The position numbers were made by a program, and so were the translations under genes. This document shows positions 49,901-64,000 of a stretch of DNA of 64,000 nt, piece by piece; position 1 is the stretch's first letter; each line of letters opens with the position of its first letter. The notes under the pieces were generated by a model. The model saw only the letters and a program-made list of their open reading frames with translations. It searched no databases and was not told where the DNA came from. Source of the DNA: Aphelocoma coerulescens (lineage: Eukaryota > Chordata > Aves > Passeriformes > Corvidae); NCBI RefSeq assembly GCF_041296385.1, contig NC_091015.1:55494345-55558344 (forward strand). Direction: 5' to 3'.

Positions 49901-52900
49901 TGAACTTGCAAATGTGACAAATGCATGGTGCAATCTGCAAAGAATTTACACCAAAATAGAAGAATCCCTCTTGATGAGTGTCTGACATCTGTACAGGTTT
50001 TTTCTCCCTCTCTCTTTTCACTCTTTTAGAAACAAAGAGTGAATAATCACTTCAGAAAAAGAATCTAATAAAATAATTTCTGTCAAATTCAGCTTTGGTG
50101 TAGTATAAGGAGCTGCTCTTTCACTGTGTTTAAATTGCCTTTACTAGAATGGCATCACCTTACGTTGTGTGTAAATTTGGCTGTAAAATCCTACCTGTCT
50201 ACTCTGGGAAGCCCCTGGATCTTTCTTGAGAAATCCTTGAGCTAGGAAATATCCTGTCCATGGCCTCACTTACACAGAGTCCATTGTATCTATGTCAGAG
50301 TTCTGGTGCTTTTTTTTTTAGTTTTGTAGTAAAGCAGGAAAAAAGGAAGAAAAAAGAAGCATAATTCAGACCTGTCTTGATTTAATGAGATTATTATGGA
50401 ATAGACTGAGTCTGTTAGAATTGGCCAGAATAAAAGTAAAGAAAATAAAAAGGAAAAAGAAAAAGCACAGTTACCATCTATCAAGTTAGAAGTGTGTGTA
50501 AAAATTACACAAGGAGTCCAGAGTTTATCTCAGATGCAGTAGTGGCCTCATTCTCTAGAGTGATAACGTGACTGATTATCCTTCCTTGCTTCCTCTTAGA
50601 AAGAAAGGAGGAAAAAAAAAGAGAGAATAGTAATACATCTCCTGTTTCTAATGCTGATATGCAATCCAAAGGGATTTGAGCCAACTTGGAGTGCTCTTTG
50701 AAACAGCAGTAAAATTAATTGAGAAAGTTTGAGAGGGCTACAGATAGGAGGGATAATACGTAGAAGATTTCATTTAGCTTTGAAGAGGAGCCCTTCCTAA
50801 GCAAGTGTTTCACATTTGGAAAGAGGATGAAATTGCTAAATAATCCCTCTCTCTTTACATTTATTTTGGTTGCTCTCAATTGTTTAAAACAGACATGAGT
50901 TGAGGGGGAAGGTCTCACGCAGAAATTGTAGTGCTGTTATCTAGAGTGATGCATTTTCTTCTGTGTCTTCACTTGAATGACAATTCTCTTGCTTCTGGTA
51001 CATACACTTACTTAAATGACATGGAAAGAATGGACAGTATTTTGAGGGATGCTCCCAGTAGGAATTTCCCTTCATCCTTATTTTCCTGTTTCTACTTCAC
51101 TTATGTCTAAGAAATGAGCTGTGTCATGCCTGTACCAAATCAAGAGCCCTATACTGCATCTCCTAGGATACCTCTCTTGCTACCTCTCACCTGGGACACA
51201 GTGAGCATCCTTACTTGAAAAACACAGTAGATTTCTAAATAGATTTTGGGTTGTTTTTCTCTTTGCATAGGTCTTAATTAGTGCTGAGGAAGACAGTCTG
51301 TGCTTGCAGGTTACCATCTAAACAACCTTATTGCATGATTTTTACAGAGGCCTTGGGAGAAAGTGAAGTCTCAAAGTTGAAAATGACCTTTTTGTCTAAT
51401 CCTGTTTTCCCAATACTAACCAGGACTTGTAAGTGTACAGGATTTGGCAGAGTTGTGCTCACGCTTGCAAAAAGTTCAAACTGACCTTTTTCTGCAATCT
51501 GAAAGTGCATGAGAGAAAAAACATTTTCTCCTAAAGAAATCATAAAAATATTTTGAAAATAAAGTCCCTGCAGAGTCTTTGAACTACAAACAAAATGGTG
51601 TTGCCAGTCAGACTCCCCTGGTGTTACTGAAAAAGTACAAGCTTAACGTCAGTCAGAATGACTTTTCTTTTACATTATATGCATGATCAATCCTAATAAT
51701 GAAGAGTTCAGGAATATTAAGCAGAGCCAATAGAAAAAGTGCTTGTCACCCACAGAAAAGAATAAAATAGAAAGCCCTTAGCAAAGGCTGCTCTAGTATC
51801 AGTTTAATTTGGACACAGAATTGCAGAGACCTCATGCAGCCCTCTCTTGGCAACTCTTAGTTTCTTCAGTCCTCTGTTTCTATCATTGCTATTTTTAGCC
51901 CCATCTGTAAAAATATGTTTTTGCCAAGGAGCAAAGGCAGGATAAATTGGAGAAAGCATGTAAGCAAACAAAGAGATCACAAAGCTTACAGGACAGTCAC
52001 AGTTGCAGTTTTGTTAAGCTGCTTCCCATTTGTTCCCTGGCTTTGTGTTACCTATTTCGATTATAAGGCTGCCCAGGTCTTTCAGCTTCTTTGTTTATGC
52101 TTAAAACCTGCAGCACATCGTTATTACCTATGTAAATAAATGATTTACAGGAGAAGATCTGCACTGCCCCACTCCAAGGAAAACTGGGAAAATTTTGTTA
52201 AGTCATTTTGTGATAGCACTTTGTACAAGTCCCTATAATGGATGTGGGCAGCCTCAAGTTCTCAGCTCATGGTCTGCTCTTTCTGAGACATATTACCTCG
52301 GCACACTGCCATGCTGAGAGGTCAGTGTGGCCTGCAGGCAAGCCAGAAGTGGTCTCATCTCTGGCCAGCTCAAATTGTTGAAATATAGAGATTTGTCAGC
52401 ACCTTCCTCTGCAGCCATGCTGGAGAGGTTTTACTGTCACTGAAATGTTTAGGATAACAACCTGAGCATCATCTGAATAAAAAATAGCTGGCTGTGGAGA
52501 GCAGCTACCAGTTGGCGTAGGACAGCTTTTGGTTATTCAACACAGGCATTTTTGTGCTGTTGAATAGAACACCTGGCTGCTTGCTGTTGTGCCAGGAAGG
52601 TAAATCCAACTCCAGTGGTAAATCCTTTAGCATGGCTGCCAGTGCTATGGGAATGTCTTGGATAGTCACTGGGGATGATGTGGCACAGGTTAGTGGCATG
52701 TATATGGATTTTGTCCAGAGGGACTTTTTAGTGTGGTCCATTCTTGCATCAGCTGTAATTTGTTCTGGTCACTAATTGAAAGATGGTTTATCTTGAATTG
52801 CTGATGGCTAGCAGACACCTTCTAATTGCTGTTTGCTCCTATGTCTGTTCATGGTTTGATTGTACAGAATTATCCTTGAGTGATGTTTTCTATTGGCATG

Positions 52901-55900
52901 CATTTCTCTGGGAGGCAGTGTGAGTACTGCAGAGCTCTTCTGTGATGTGGTGCAAAGATGTAGGAAGTTTTCTTTGTGTGTTTGTAGTGAGTAAGGTATA
53001 GGGCTTCACCTGTAGTATCTGCTAACAGTACTATGTAAATGATTAAAAGGACAGCAATAACTGTACTAAATGCATGCAAATGAGTTATAGAATGGTAGCT
53101 GGGTGGGCCAGGAGGCTGGACTCCTTGAATTCAGTAGGACATTTAGCTTTGTGGGGTTTTTTGTTTGTTTCATTTTTGGGTTTTTTGTTAGTTTTGCTTT
53201 GTTTTTTTTAAATATCTTTTAATCTCCATTAACCCCAGGAACTGCATACAGTATTTTTGTACTGCATCTTGTAACTTTAGCAAATACTGATTTACAGAAA
53301 TGGAACAGTCAGGTGGGAAATTCCTGTTAGGGAAGTGCAAGCCTTCCTCATTGCATGGGAAGTGGGCAGTGGAAAATGCTCTCTATGTCTAATCACACCT
53401 AACACGTGTAGCACCAGTGATGTGCTAATAAAAGTGTCAGGCCTCAGGACCAGTAATTTACACCTGTGTTTTCAGATTCTCTGTACAAAAAAAAAGAAAC
53501 TCTCGTTGTGGATGAAAAATGATGTGTGAATCGGTAAGGCTAGGCTGAAAAGAAGCAGATGCTGACATTTCTAGAATTAATATTTTTGCCTTAAAGACAC
53601 ATCTGTCATCAGCCTCCACTTTATAAGAGTAGAGGAGCACTTATCTAAATAAACATGGCAGCTGTTTTATATGATGGGTCTGTTTTTTAAATAGTAAAAA
53701 AATATTGTATCATTTTGAAAGGTATAGCAGCCATTAATGTTAACTTACAATAATAGTTTGGTGTGTGTAGCTATTCTCTGCTTTAGAATAATTTCAAATG
53801 ACACTTTCGCACATTATCAGAGAACCACCCTGCATGAGTAGAGGGGAAGGTTAATAACTGAAAGTGCCTGCAGCTGAGGACACTGCAAATGCTGAAAACG
53901 TGCTGAGAAGAGAGTTCTGGGTTGTAATCTCAGGACCATGTTAAATAAAATTAAGAATAGAGAAAAAAGGACAAGAGCTTTTGGAGAAGCAAATTATTAA
54001 AGTTCTCTGCTTATGGATGAGGGTTGCAATATAAATAATTCACATTTTTTCAAATGTTGTTGCTTGGCATATGCTTAACATACCTTTTTCTAGTACTTCA
54101 ACAAATACTAGACTTAAAAATGTATGTTTCTGTTTCCTATGAGGGTCTTTAATGAGTCACTTTACACTGATTTTAAGACCATTTTACATCATTAGGTACA
54201 AAGGAGACTTAACAGGAGACACCTACACTTGCAACCAAACCCGGATTTTATTTGCTTGCTTATTGTCTCTTTGAGGGACTAATAATGGTTTTTAATACTG
54301 GTTTTTGATGATGAGGCAGTAAGCCAGGTATAAGATTGCACTGTAATTTGCATTTCCAATTGCATGTGGTGTGACCCCCATTATTAGTGTTAATATAAGT
54401 ATTTTCTGAAAGGTAAAATGCAGAAATATCTTCCTGTGTGAGAAGTCCCAGATGTGAAAATTTCTTCTTGGGAAATAGGCCCCTTTCACTGGGTTCTAGA
54501 AATATACTCCTCCTTTCTAGACAACCTCATGGTTCATATGGTTCTTTTGATTTTTTGACTGCTCTATACTTCTATTTTGAAGCGCTTTGCAGGATGTAGT
54601 TGGAAAGGTAGATACAAGTGTTTCCACCTCTTCTGTCCATCTTCTTGAATGAAGTTGGCCATGTACTGTGGCCTGAACATGGCCTATATATATGGTCTTG
54701 CCAAGAATTTAGGTATGGCCGTTGATTTTGGGAATGTCACGTGATCTTAGCGTGGAGCTAAGTTCCAAGCTGGTTGGCTTGCTGTAATGGGTCTGACCCA
54801 GACTAAGAAGAGCAGCAGGCCTTTAGGCATGTGCCAAAAGAGCTGGCCTGCCCAAAATATAGCCAGGCCTGGTGTGCTAGAAATGCCTAACTGGCACCAT
54901 ATTGCTGTAGAAGCTTTACCATGCTTAAGCTGTACCTGAGAAAATTACAATATGGGCGTCAGCCTTTACAGATGCTTTGCTGCCAATGAAAAACCATTAA
55001 TTAGCAACAGGATCCCATCCATAAAGTGACAGCAAGAGCTAGATATGAACTTTATTGTGAAAAAAATGGAAGCAAAGATTTGGAATGTCTGAATGTGTGT
55101 CATGGTCCATGCAGGGATGTAAAGGAGGAATGGATGTCTTAGGGTTTCATCCATGCTCTCCCCATGCATGTGCAGATTGTTTGCAAACTAGGAATGAGAG
55201 AAAAAAACCCTGTTATTCTTCTAGCAGTCTTGCTAGCCAGGACTGGGAAATGTCAGCATTTGATGCTGATGCTTCTGTAAGTCATTACCCCTGGAGGAAG
55301 GAGGAAGTGGCAGAGGAACTCTGACTTGTGAATGATTCCTAATCAAAATGCTTCCCAAGGCTATTTGTGGAGAACTGCAGATTCCTAAGCACCCCTTGCT
55401 CAGGCTTGTGTTTAAGACTAAAACATGTTACTTTACCTTGATCACAAGCCAGAGTGTGCCCTACCCTGGAGTAGAGCCAAGTCCCATCTCTGGAGATGGA
55501 CAGCTCTATGTCTTACAAAGCAGTGGAATTATGCACTGTGGTAATACGGATTTTACTATAGATAGTACCGCTGGCTGACAGTGAGTCTAATCCTATTCCA
55601 CTTCAGGTATATTGAAGTAGTCACCACTGTGACTACATCGCTGCAGGAACAGTTTCATAACCTGCTGGTTTCATAAAGGTAGCCTAGTTTTCCTAAAAAT
55701 TTATTTTCCAAGAAATCCTCTGAATCAGCTGCAGTTTACCACTTTCTCTTGCAGTTCACCTCTTTGTCACAAAACATTTTAAAGTGTATTTTTAACTCAC
55801 TTTGCTAAGTGCTTAGGACAAACAGGATCTCCTGTTAATGAAAACCTTTGATGGATGCATTAAGGAAGCAGTGTGTATGTAATCCTATATTTCCTGAGGT

Positions 55901-58416
55901 TACCTCACCAGTATACATGGAGCATAACATTTAAGGAGTGTAGATGCATGTATAAAGGTCTTGTAAAAAGCTGGAAGTAGTGTCCTACTACTACTACTAT
56001 GGTATGATTTATTTTACCATGGATGTTCTTCAGATATCAGTGTGCTTTATCATCAGACCTTGAGGCAAGGTCATCCATAAATTGTGGAAACAACTGGTGA
56101 AGGATTAAGTCTCAACCTCTCCAATACCTCACTGCCGTGAACCACAGAAGGAGATTTGTTCTCTTTGCTTGTGAATGGAACAATGATTTGATGTGAACTA
56201 TTCTGGTAGATTTTGACCTAGTAACAACTTTTCAAAGTTAAGGTGTGTAGGTACCTGCTTCTAAATTGTGTACCTTTTTTGCTCTTCCAAGAACAACCCT
56301 AACTGGTTTTATTCATGACCTTTTTTACACATTTGCATCCCAAAACCATGCAAGGAAATGAAGTTCATATTGTCTACAAGAAAGTACCTGCTGAATAGGA
56401 AGTCTTTATTTTGCATCTAAATGCCAGATGTCAGAATTTGGGCATTTGGAGATTTAATTCACTCAAGTCTTGCAATTTATTCCTGCAGATAACTTAAGGG
56501 GAATTATTTAAAACTAATGCTCTAAGGCAAAGCTGTGTGGATACATCTGTAGAGTTTCTGGTTGTGACCAAGTATTTTAAAGAATGATGATGAAGTGAGA
56601 GTCAGAATTGTCACCTTTCTCAGGGCCACAATGGTACTAGTATTCTGTGTGTGCAAGAAACACACTGGGGACACTGGAGGGATTTAATAACTGTATCTCT
56701 GAACAAACTGTTCAGATGGAAAAGCTGTTCTCAGAAGGGAGGCCAGTACAGCACTGTAACGTGGGAGTTGGAAGTGGGGGTGAAGGGTGTCGTCGATAGT
56801 TGCCAAAGTGTGGGGTTTACAGGAGTACCATTTGCTGTAGGATGTAGGAAGAAAAGCTTGTGAGGTACTATCACAAAGCTTATGCTGTAGAAAAAGAAGT
56901 GGAAAAAAAGGAAAAAAAGCCTTTGTGCAGGTTTATCTTATGAAAAGCAAATGGTCTTTATATAAATACATTGTGGCAGTGGCTATCATTTTGCAGGCAT
57001 TGAGTTAGGACTTTGAAACGTTATGCAAATGCACTGGTGGTGTATACACAACTGTACACCCACTGGACTGTGCTTCATGTGTTCTTGATGCCAATGAAAA
57101 CAAAGCAGGCTCCAACTGATCCAGGGGAAAAGTCATGGCTGCAAGAAGCCAGGACCTGTTTTACAGAGCTACTGCTCTGCTTCTAATAACTGAAGTTAGG
57201 AAAGTCCCTTGGATTTAACCCTAACTTTCTTACTATCTGGAATAGGACATGAATAAGCTGAAGAAGCTTGTTAGTGGTTTTTAATAGTTTTTCTGGCCAC
57301 AGACAGTTTCCAGCTTAGCATGCTTTATTGCAATTTTTCATAGAAGCAGTTCTTTTTAGAAGAGAAATAAATAATCATGTGGCTCACAGCAAAGCTTCCA
57401 TGGTCACTGGAGACCTCTGGTGCAACAGCTAAATGAATAATGAATGGCTGAACTCCCTTCTGCAGTGGTGTGCCAGAATTGTTTCCTTGCCAATGTCTTT
57501 GCTTCCCATCTGCTGTCCTCACGAAGCTGCAGCTCTTTACCCCCAAGGTGGTGGAGAGCCCCTTTTCTGCAGTGTGCAGCTGCCCTCCTGGCCCATTCCT
57601 GCTTAACTGGTTATCTTGGTTCATTTTTTGCCCTTGCCTGTGCAACTTCTGGGACTTTTGTTCAAAGTGCTGTCATCCAAAGTGGACTGAAAACCAGTGG
57701 AAAGACTCCCACTGGACTGTATGACCTTTGGGGCAGTGCTTGCCTACATCCTGCCTTAAAATCCACCTCTTGCACCTGGTATATATGTTCTTACCTCCAA
57801 CCTTGGCTCTGTTGGAGTGTGCCCTATGCAGCAACCGGCAGGGAGATTAGAGGGGGAAGCATAGCCTGTATAAAGATGTATGGTTCATAGAAAACACCAA
57901 GATACGTGGAGGATAGGGGCAGGGGAACCTGTGGTTGTGGCATTTCTGTTATGTAGCTGCCTATTAATAATGAGCTATTTTTAATTTCAGAAGTCTAAAG
58001 CCTTTTGATACTACTACCCAGCATGGACTTTATAAGGCACAGTGACAGCAATCAGTTTAACAAGACCTGCAGCAAGGAAGAGTTTGATTAGTAAGTGAAT
58101 GAAATAGCAGCAAGGGATGGAGATGATGTGAAAGGATTCAGATGAGAGGAAAAGCTGAATTTGAGATGCTGGTCAGTCACCTGCATGCTGAAAACAAGAA
58201 CTAACCTGCTGCGTAGCATTAAGGCATTAAGTGTAGTTGGTAAAGTTGAGAAAATTAAGGTAACTTTTTAGATAGTCTTTCACTGGGAAAAAAATTATGA
58301 GAAGTGATGATCTGTTGCTGGAAATAGTGCCTGGGATAATTACACTGTCCACAAAGGTGCTTGTGGTGCAGTGTGAATCCAGCCATCTCTTGAGTTTTCA
58401 AGAGATACTGTTTCTG

Positions 58417-58435
58417 TTTTTTTTTTTTTTTTTTT
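58417..58435. repeat. Poly(T) tract, 19 bases
   Basis: An uninterrupted run of 19 T with no recognisable element body beside it. Confidence 0.9.
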
Positions 58436-61400
58436 CTTAACTCACTATCAACTAGGAGAAGAAGGAATAGGCACTTCTGTTACATTGTTGGAAGCTCTGC
58501 CTTCTCTTTAATTCAGAGACCTTAAAAACTACCTAATGAAAGGCAGAATATTTTGTGGGACGCATTACTTCTGCTTGCAGGAGAGATTTGTTGAGAGAAA
58601 CAGATCTAACCCTGGAAAAAGCCTCAGCTGTTGAACTGTCTGGGAGAAGAATCAATAAAATAACAGCTCTCACAGCAGAACAAATACATGGGCTGCATCT
58701 GAAAGCATCCTGCACTTAGGATAGTTGATGGCCAGTCTGGAACACAGGTATCATGAATCCTTGTAGGTACTGGGAGTGAAAAAAACAACACAGAAAAGAC
58801 ATGAAGAAAAATGCCTCATCTCATGGGAAAAGTGCATTAAGTATGGGATGCAGACCTGTTTTATGTACCACTGTCCCTGCTAACCTAGGAATAGAGATTA
58901 TGTTCCCAGAACAGCAGAAGCAGCAAAGCTTTATTTCTATAGATGTGTGGCACTTGATCTGTCCTATCTGCAAAAATCTGGTTCTTTTTCCAGCACCTCC
59001 GTGACACAAGCACTGAATGAAAGGCACAAGGTCTGGGAGATGCTGGCTGGAAGGCCAGCTGCTGCCTAACATTGTAGGATGATTTCTGGTGTTCTTTCTG
59101 AGAAGGAAATCGGGGGCTCTCTACTCTCTGCAGCAGTCTGGCTTTGAAAAAGACTTGTAGGAACTAAAATGCCCTTGCGGTCATTTTGATTTTTGCTATT
59201 TTATCTCTATGTACCTTTTTCAGAGTAGTCCCTTGATTATTTGTGGCTGGAGCTGGTCTGTGATTCACAAACTACAGGTGTCTCTGGTTTCTGCCTGTAT
59301 AAGCCTACTTTCCTTAGGAAATCATCCTGAAAGGGACAAAGTACACACCACAATTAAACCTTTCAGGACTTCTGAGAGAAGAGGGGCTATTTACAACATC
59401 ATTTTTAACAGAGCCAAGAGCTCAGTGTGTAAGCCCTGGAGGGGAGAGGGCTGCTGGCCGTTCAGCTGTGACTTTGCAAGTAGGCTGTTGAGTCAGCAAA
59501 CAATTTGATTTCAGCTGGATTGTGAAGCCAGATGCAATATCATCCTAGTGACACTTCTACATAGTGCTATTAGACTGGAGAAATGTGGCCAAGTGCTGTT
59601 TGCACCGTCCCCCAGCTGAAAGCAGAATGCTGTGACCTCCCCCAAGGAGCCCTTCTGCAGTTCCAGCAACTGTGAGATTTCAGACCGGTGTGTCTGCCTG
59701 TGTATCGTTAAAGAAAGTTACTGCAACCCATAATTTCATGTTCCATAATGGTCCCTTTCACCCAAGGCAGTAAATACCCTGGTCTTCCACTTCCTCCCAT
59801 AGGACACTCAGTGCAACTCATGTTTTTGTGGAACCTGAGAGAAGCAGGACCAGCAGCTCCCCAACAGTTTGATTTCAAAGTGTAGAGCTATATCCCAGAA
59901 GGATGTACTTCAGTCTTTGGGAGGATGCTGTGATATTTCAGCAAACAAACAGCAACCCACTTCCTCTACAGAAGAGAAAATTTATTTTCTTAATCTAACC
60001 AATCCCAGGAAATGTGGCTCTTGTGAACTGGAATGGATGGCAAGACTTGGATAGACCTGGCACCTACATGTCGCTTTGTACACACCATATTTTGTTAATG
60101 GCACTCATAACAGTATTTAGAGCCTTCATTCTATCCTAAATTACGAATTAATGAATTAATGTAGTTAATCCTTCAGCAGATGGATACAACCATATACACA
60201 GTAACTTCCAAAAGCGGGAGACTTTTTGTTTCTTGGTTTTAGGTCAAGATGTTTTAACTCTGTGACATTTTGCAACTGCACTTGCAATTTGCTAGGAACT
60301 CAGAGTCATGAATTTACATTAATTGGAGAAAACTAGTTAGACTTTCTTGTTACTGCAGCTTGTTGATGACACAGACTGTACACCTAAGAAATTGTGTCTT
60401 ATGCATGCGTATGGAAGGAGAGGTGGTAGAAGTCAAACTTTAACCTCCTAGACATTGACAGAGTTTTTTTTGCTTCTTTTGCTGTGTCAGGGAATGGCTT
60501 TGCATCAGACTGAGATTAAAAATTGAAATAATTTCAAGAATTGTGCCTTTGCTTTGCCCTAGAGTTGGTTTAGTAATTTGTTTACAAGAATCTTGTATCT
60601 TACCATTTCTAGTCTGTATAGATTTATAGGTAAATTTTAAGACATTTAAGAAGATTTATTTATATCCACAATAATTTGTATGACCTGGTGTTAAAATGTA
60701 TGTGAGTTCTGTAGAGCTCACATGCAATGTGAGAATTGTGCATGCAGTTCTTAGGACACCACTTCAGACTGTCACTAGGGCCACTTTCTAAAGCCTTTCC
60801 ATAGCAGTGATGTTGCAGAAAATAGGGTTTGAGATCTAGATCTAAAGTTGAAAAATCTGGAACATACAAGACAGTATAAATACCTGCTGTTTTGAACTGA
60901 AGCCCAAGATCTCCCTATTCTGAATTTTATCCAATACTTTCTAAATAGTAATTTTAAAAATCCTAATCTAGACAATAGATCAGACTGCAAGGATGTGGGA
61001 AGCTCTGGCTTGTCTGTCTGATTGATGTGCTGACTGCTTTTATGCTGAGAACTGTATTGCTATTTTGTGCATTTCCTAAAAATCTTCTTCCTCCTGTGAC
61101 CCTTCCAGGGAACTCTCACTGTGCATGACATGGCTGTTTCAGGGGCCCTGAAATACTGTGTAGGGGTGAAGTTATTTCCAGAGGCTGTCTACCACATGCT
61201 GCACTATCATTCTTACAAGAACTGGAGTGTCTTTCATCTGATTTGGGAGAGAACACCTTTCCAGATTAAATTTCCGGATTAAACCCACACTTTAAGCACA
61301 GTATCCTCTCCCTTTTGTACCTGAAGTCTACTTGCATGGCACATCAGGGACTGTAATCTGACTGTAAGCTCAAGGTATGGGTTTTCAGGGCATGCAATTC

Positions 61401-64000
61401 TAAAGGCATTTTGGAGATGCTTCCATAGTACTTGTTGCTGACCTGGTTTATGTTTCTAGTACATGTTTGGGAGGTAGTGAAAGTCTTTATTATCACAGAG
61501 TAGTTAATGAGTCAGACAGAGCTCCTGGAGGCCACCAAGTGTATGCAAGCCAATACACCATCCAGTTCACGGAGGAAGCCCTATACACGTCAGCCAATGT
61601 GGTGTAATGAAACAAGTCCTGGAATGACTTAATAATTTTTTAATTCTAGAATGGTAATACTCATTGTTATCTGAATCTTAAATCGTATGTCTATCTCTTT
61701 ATTGATATATGTCTATTTATTGCCTTTTTGCCTTTGCTGTCACAGAAATGATAATATTTCATAATATGTTCATGGTGACTGTAGTTACTTGCACTGGGGT
61801 AGAGTAGATGAAGACAGTCACACAGTTCTGTGTTTATTTGGCTTCTCTTGCCACTGGCATGGGGCAGACTTGCTCAGTAGTGACCCTGTTGAACTTTCAA
61901 AATTTTTTTTTCATGCTGGTGGCATAAAATCTTTCTTCATAGCTGGAGACAACCTTGAACATCTGTCTTAGTTCTTACAACAACCCTGCTGAGTCTACAG
62001 TGTGTGTCTGACCTTGCTCTTACTGTCTGGAATATGTATTCCAGAGTTGAGAGAAATGTTATTTTGATATTTCCTTTTATTATTTTTTTTTTCTGTAAGG
62101 ATAGGCTCACTGGTAGCAAATGAAACCTTTTACACTTCTTCTAGAATGAAAGTTAAAAATAATGTCTACAATCCACTGAATCATAATGCCACCCAGCACT
62201 TAGACAAAACATTCTGCAAAATCAATGGAAATTATACTTCTTTTAGAGGATGAGCAGTCTTTCAAGTACAAGGTGAACATAGGGCAAAACTAAGGAGGAA
62301 TCTTTTTTAGATGATTTATGGCTTTGCTGAAGCACAGAGATGAAACCTGAAAGTTAAATAGAAAATGAGATACCCACAAGAAACGTGGTTCTTGATAATA
62401 CTTGTGTTAACCTTTAACCTTAAATAACAAGTATGTAAAATACTATTAAGTTTAGACTTGCTCATTATCAGTAGCAAACAAATTGGGAATGTAGAAATCT
62501 GTCCTACTGGGATTTCATGAGTGCTTTAAAAATCTGCTAAAGATAAGCTGTTGGTGGTGGTCACTTTCTTGCCTTCATGATAGATGAAGCCCAAGGTTCT
62601 TGGGGATTAATTACAGAACCTGCAGGCATTTTTCTCTCCATCTGTCACAGCACACAGGCTGCACACATGCTGTGCACCAGGCATGTGGGTAGCTTACCTA
62701 GAAACTGCACTCTGTCCTTCATCCAGTGTGTCCAGCAGTCGGTCATAGCCTAGATGGGTGTGTCTCTCAACTCTGCCGAGTTACTTGTGTCTTTATTGAA
62801 CAGCAAAATATCATAATCGAGGCAGGAGCTGAGCCGAAGTGAATGCATAACTAGATGGACCAGCTCCATGCTTTCATTTAAAGAAGGATTCATTATCTGT
62901 CTTTCTCAAAGTTGGATCTCTTGTGGGAGCATTAGAAAGTGCTATTTCATCTCCCCCTCTCTTCTGTCTCTTGAGAAAGCTGCTGAGACAAGACAAAACC
63001 TCAGTCCACACCACCTGCTGAGCTGATGCTTCAAAGCCTTTTGGTTTGTCTTGCGGATATGAGGTGGCAGCAGGAGTTGCAGTGTGTTTATTTGTCTGCA
63101 AGGTGGAAAGTGAATCTTTTCTTTGTAGACAGTAGATCTCTTACAAAATCTGTTACCTCCAGAAGACTGTGCACTGCAGCAGCCTCCTCTGGTTAAAGTT
63201 CTTGTTAACTGTTGCTCACGGATTTATTTGACTAGCTCTTGAATAGCTTTTCTCACAGGAAGCAGATGTCACTTGTGCTTTATTGGTCTTTGCTGGCTTC
63301 CAATTCAGGTTTGGTTTTACTGAACAGCTGGAGGGTGTTGCTTCTGACCTGGAGCATTCTGGCTACCTGGGAGATAACATACATGGAAATGTGAGCTAAA
63401 AGCTGTAGATGTAATTGAGAGGTGGAAGAGGCAAGATGTTCACTGTGCAGTTCCCACCCTAGCTTAGGTCATCCAAAGCCAATCTTCTTCCTCTCCAGAG
63501 TTATTTTTTCCATTAATTTTGGGGGTTTTTGTTGAACTTTTGTTGCACTCATTTTTTTCCTACACAGCTCTATTCCATGCAATTTAAAGCACTGGCTGCA
63601 CTAGCTACTTTGAAAACGGGTATTCTGAATGCTTCGTGAGTCTTGAATTATGATGGCTGAGGCTTTTAAGAAAACAGAAATATTGTGTATTTTGGCATTC
63701 AATGAGTGCCCAATGAATTATCTCTCTAAGTTCTGTAGGGCAGGTAGAATTATTCTTAATTTAAATTGTACAGGTTGATTTGTTTCAGACTGTTTTTGAA
63801 CTTGCACTAGCATGACATTCAAGCCTTGGAGAGCCTATCTGGGAGAGCAGCAAGTTAGAAAATAGTTTGGGTGTTAAAAAGCAGAGACAGGTGGAACTAG
63901 TCTTAGTTTTGTGCAGAGGGGCCAGTACAAAAAGTAAAGAAGGCGCTATAAACAAAAGGCCAAAATGAGAAAATACTTTACGTTATCCATGGCATTTTGT

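Larger units (their letters stand above)
43395..64000 (+). other. BMPER: BMPER downstream intron, remainder to window end
   Basis: Over 20 kb of mostly unique AT-rich DNA. It holds a (TC)13 microsatellite, T-rich stretches near 53.2 kb and a T19 run at 58417-58435. I searched by eye for the next BMPER exon (VWC3 second half, ending in a CCxxC signature) and for any CCxxC or CxxCxC pattern with flanking splice sites, and found none. Open frames up to 148 codons (57444-57890) have no recognisable domain. No further CR1 or SINE copy was recognised, although old diverged copies could be missed. Confidence 0.7.

Noticed and set aside
54672..54705. CCTATATATATGG resembling an SRF CArG box, with a nearby ATGGCC repeat
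   Set aside because: The A/T core is nine bases instead of six, so it does not fit CC(A/T)6GG.
57444..57890. A 148-codon open frame on the + strand
   Set aside because: No recognisable domain and no splice or promoter context, and an overlapping frame is also open. Treated as chance.

Overview
The window is vertebrate nuclear DNA, almost certainly from a bird and probably a passerine. The bird assignment rests on CR1 LINE fragments whose 3' ends carry the avian-type ATTCTATGATT tail, on sparse interspersed repeats, and on the coding exons. The passerine assignment rests on one SINE at about 37.8 kb. It has a tRNA-Ile-like head joined to a CR1 tail, which is the architecture I know as TguSINE1 of zebra finch and other passerines. 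No bacterial-type gene, rRNA, functional tRNA or CRISPR array was seen.

One gene is recognised. BMPER (BMP-binding endothelial regulator, the vertebrate crossveinless-2) runs on the + strand, and four consecutive internal coding exons are visible: 15673-15772, 27278-27360, 28845-28935 and 30089-30171. Each has a canonical AG acceptor and GT donor. Lengths are 100, 83, 91 and 83 bases, and the junction phases (0/1, 1/0, 0/1, 1/0) give an uninterrupted frame. Together they encode the second half of von Willebrand factor C domain 1, all of VWC2 and the first half of VWC3. The signal-peptide and first-half-VWC1 exons lie upstream of the window. The rest of VWC3, VWC4-5, the VWD domain and the TIL domain lie downstream. 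Neither the preceding nor the following exon could be found by eye, so the flanking introns exceed 15.6 kb and 33.8 kb.

The rest is intron. 1-15.7 kb: unique sequence with low-complexity tracts (T16G12 at 2.2 kb, an A/C tract at 12.9 kb). 15.8-27.3 kb: three CR1 pieces at 19.0-20.0 kb, two forming a perfect 41-bp inverted repeat; a tRNA-like fragment at 21.1 kb; an exon-like 16-bp unit at 23.98 kb; an A/T-rich hairpin at 26.4 kb. 28.9-30.1 kb: one CR1. 30.2-64 kb: a CpG-rich patch at 33.7 kb, a cluster of factor motifs at 34.3 kb, the CR1/SINE pair at 37.7-37.9 kb, and an orphan CpG island at 42.5-43.3 kb. The island holds a convergent pair of CTCF-like motifs, an 18-bp minisatellite and three CACGTG E-boxes, beside a polypyrimidine tract. 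It is the most unusual non-coding structure here and could be an intronic regulatory or boundary element. No previously undescribed protein-coding system was found. The many open frames of 60-250 codons outside the exons look like chance.
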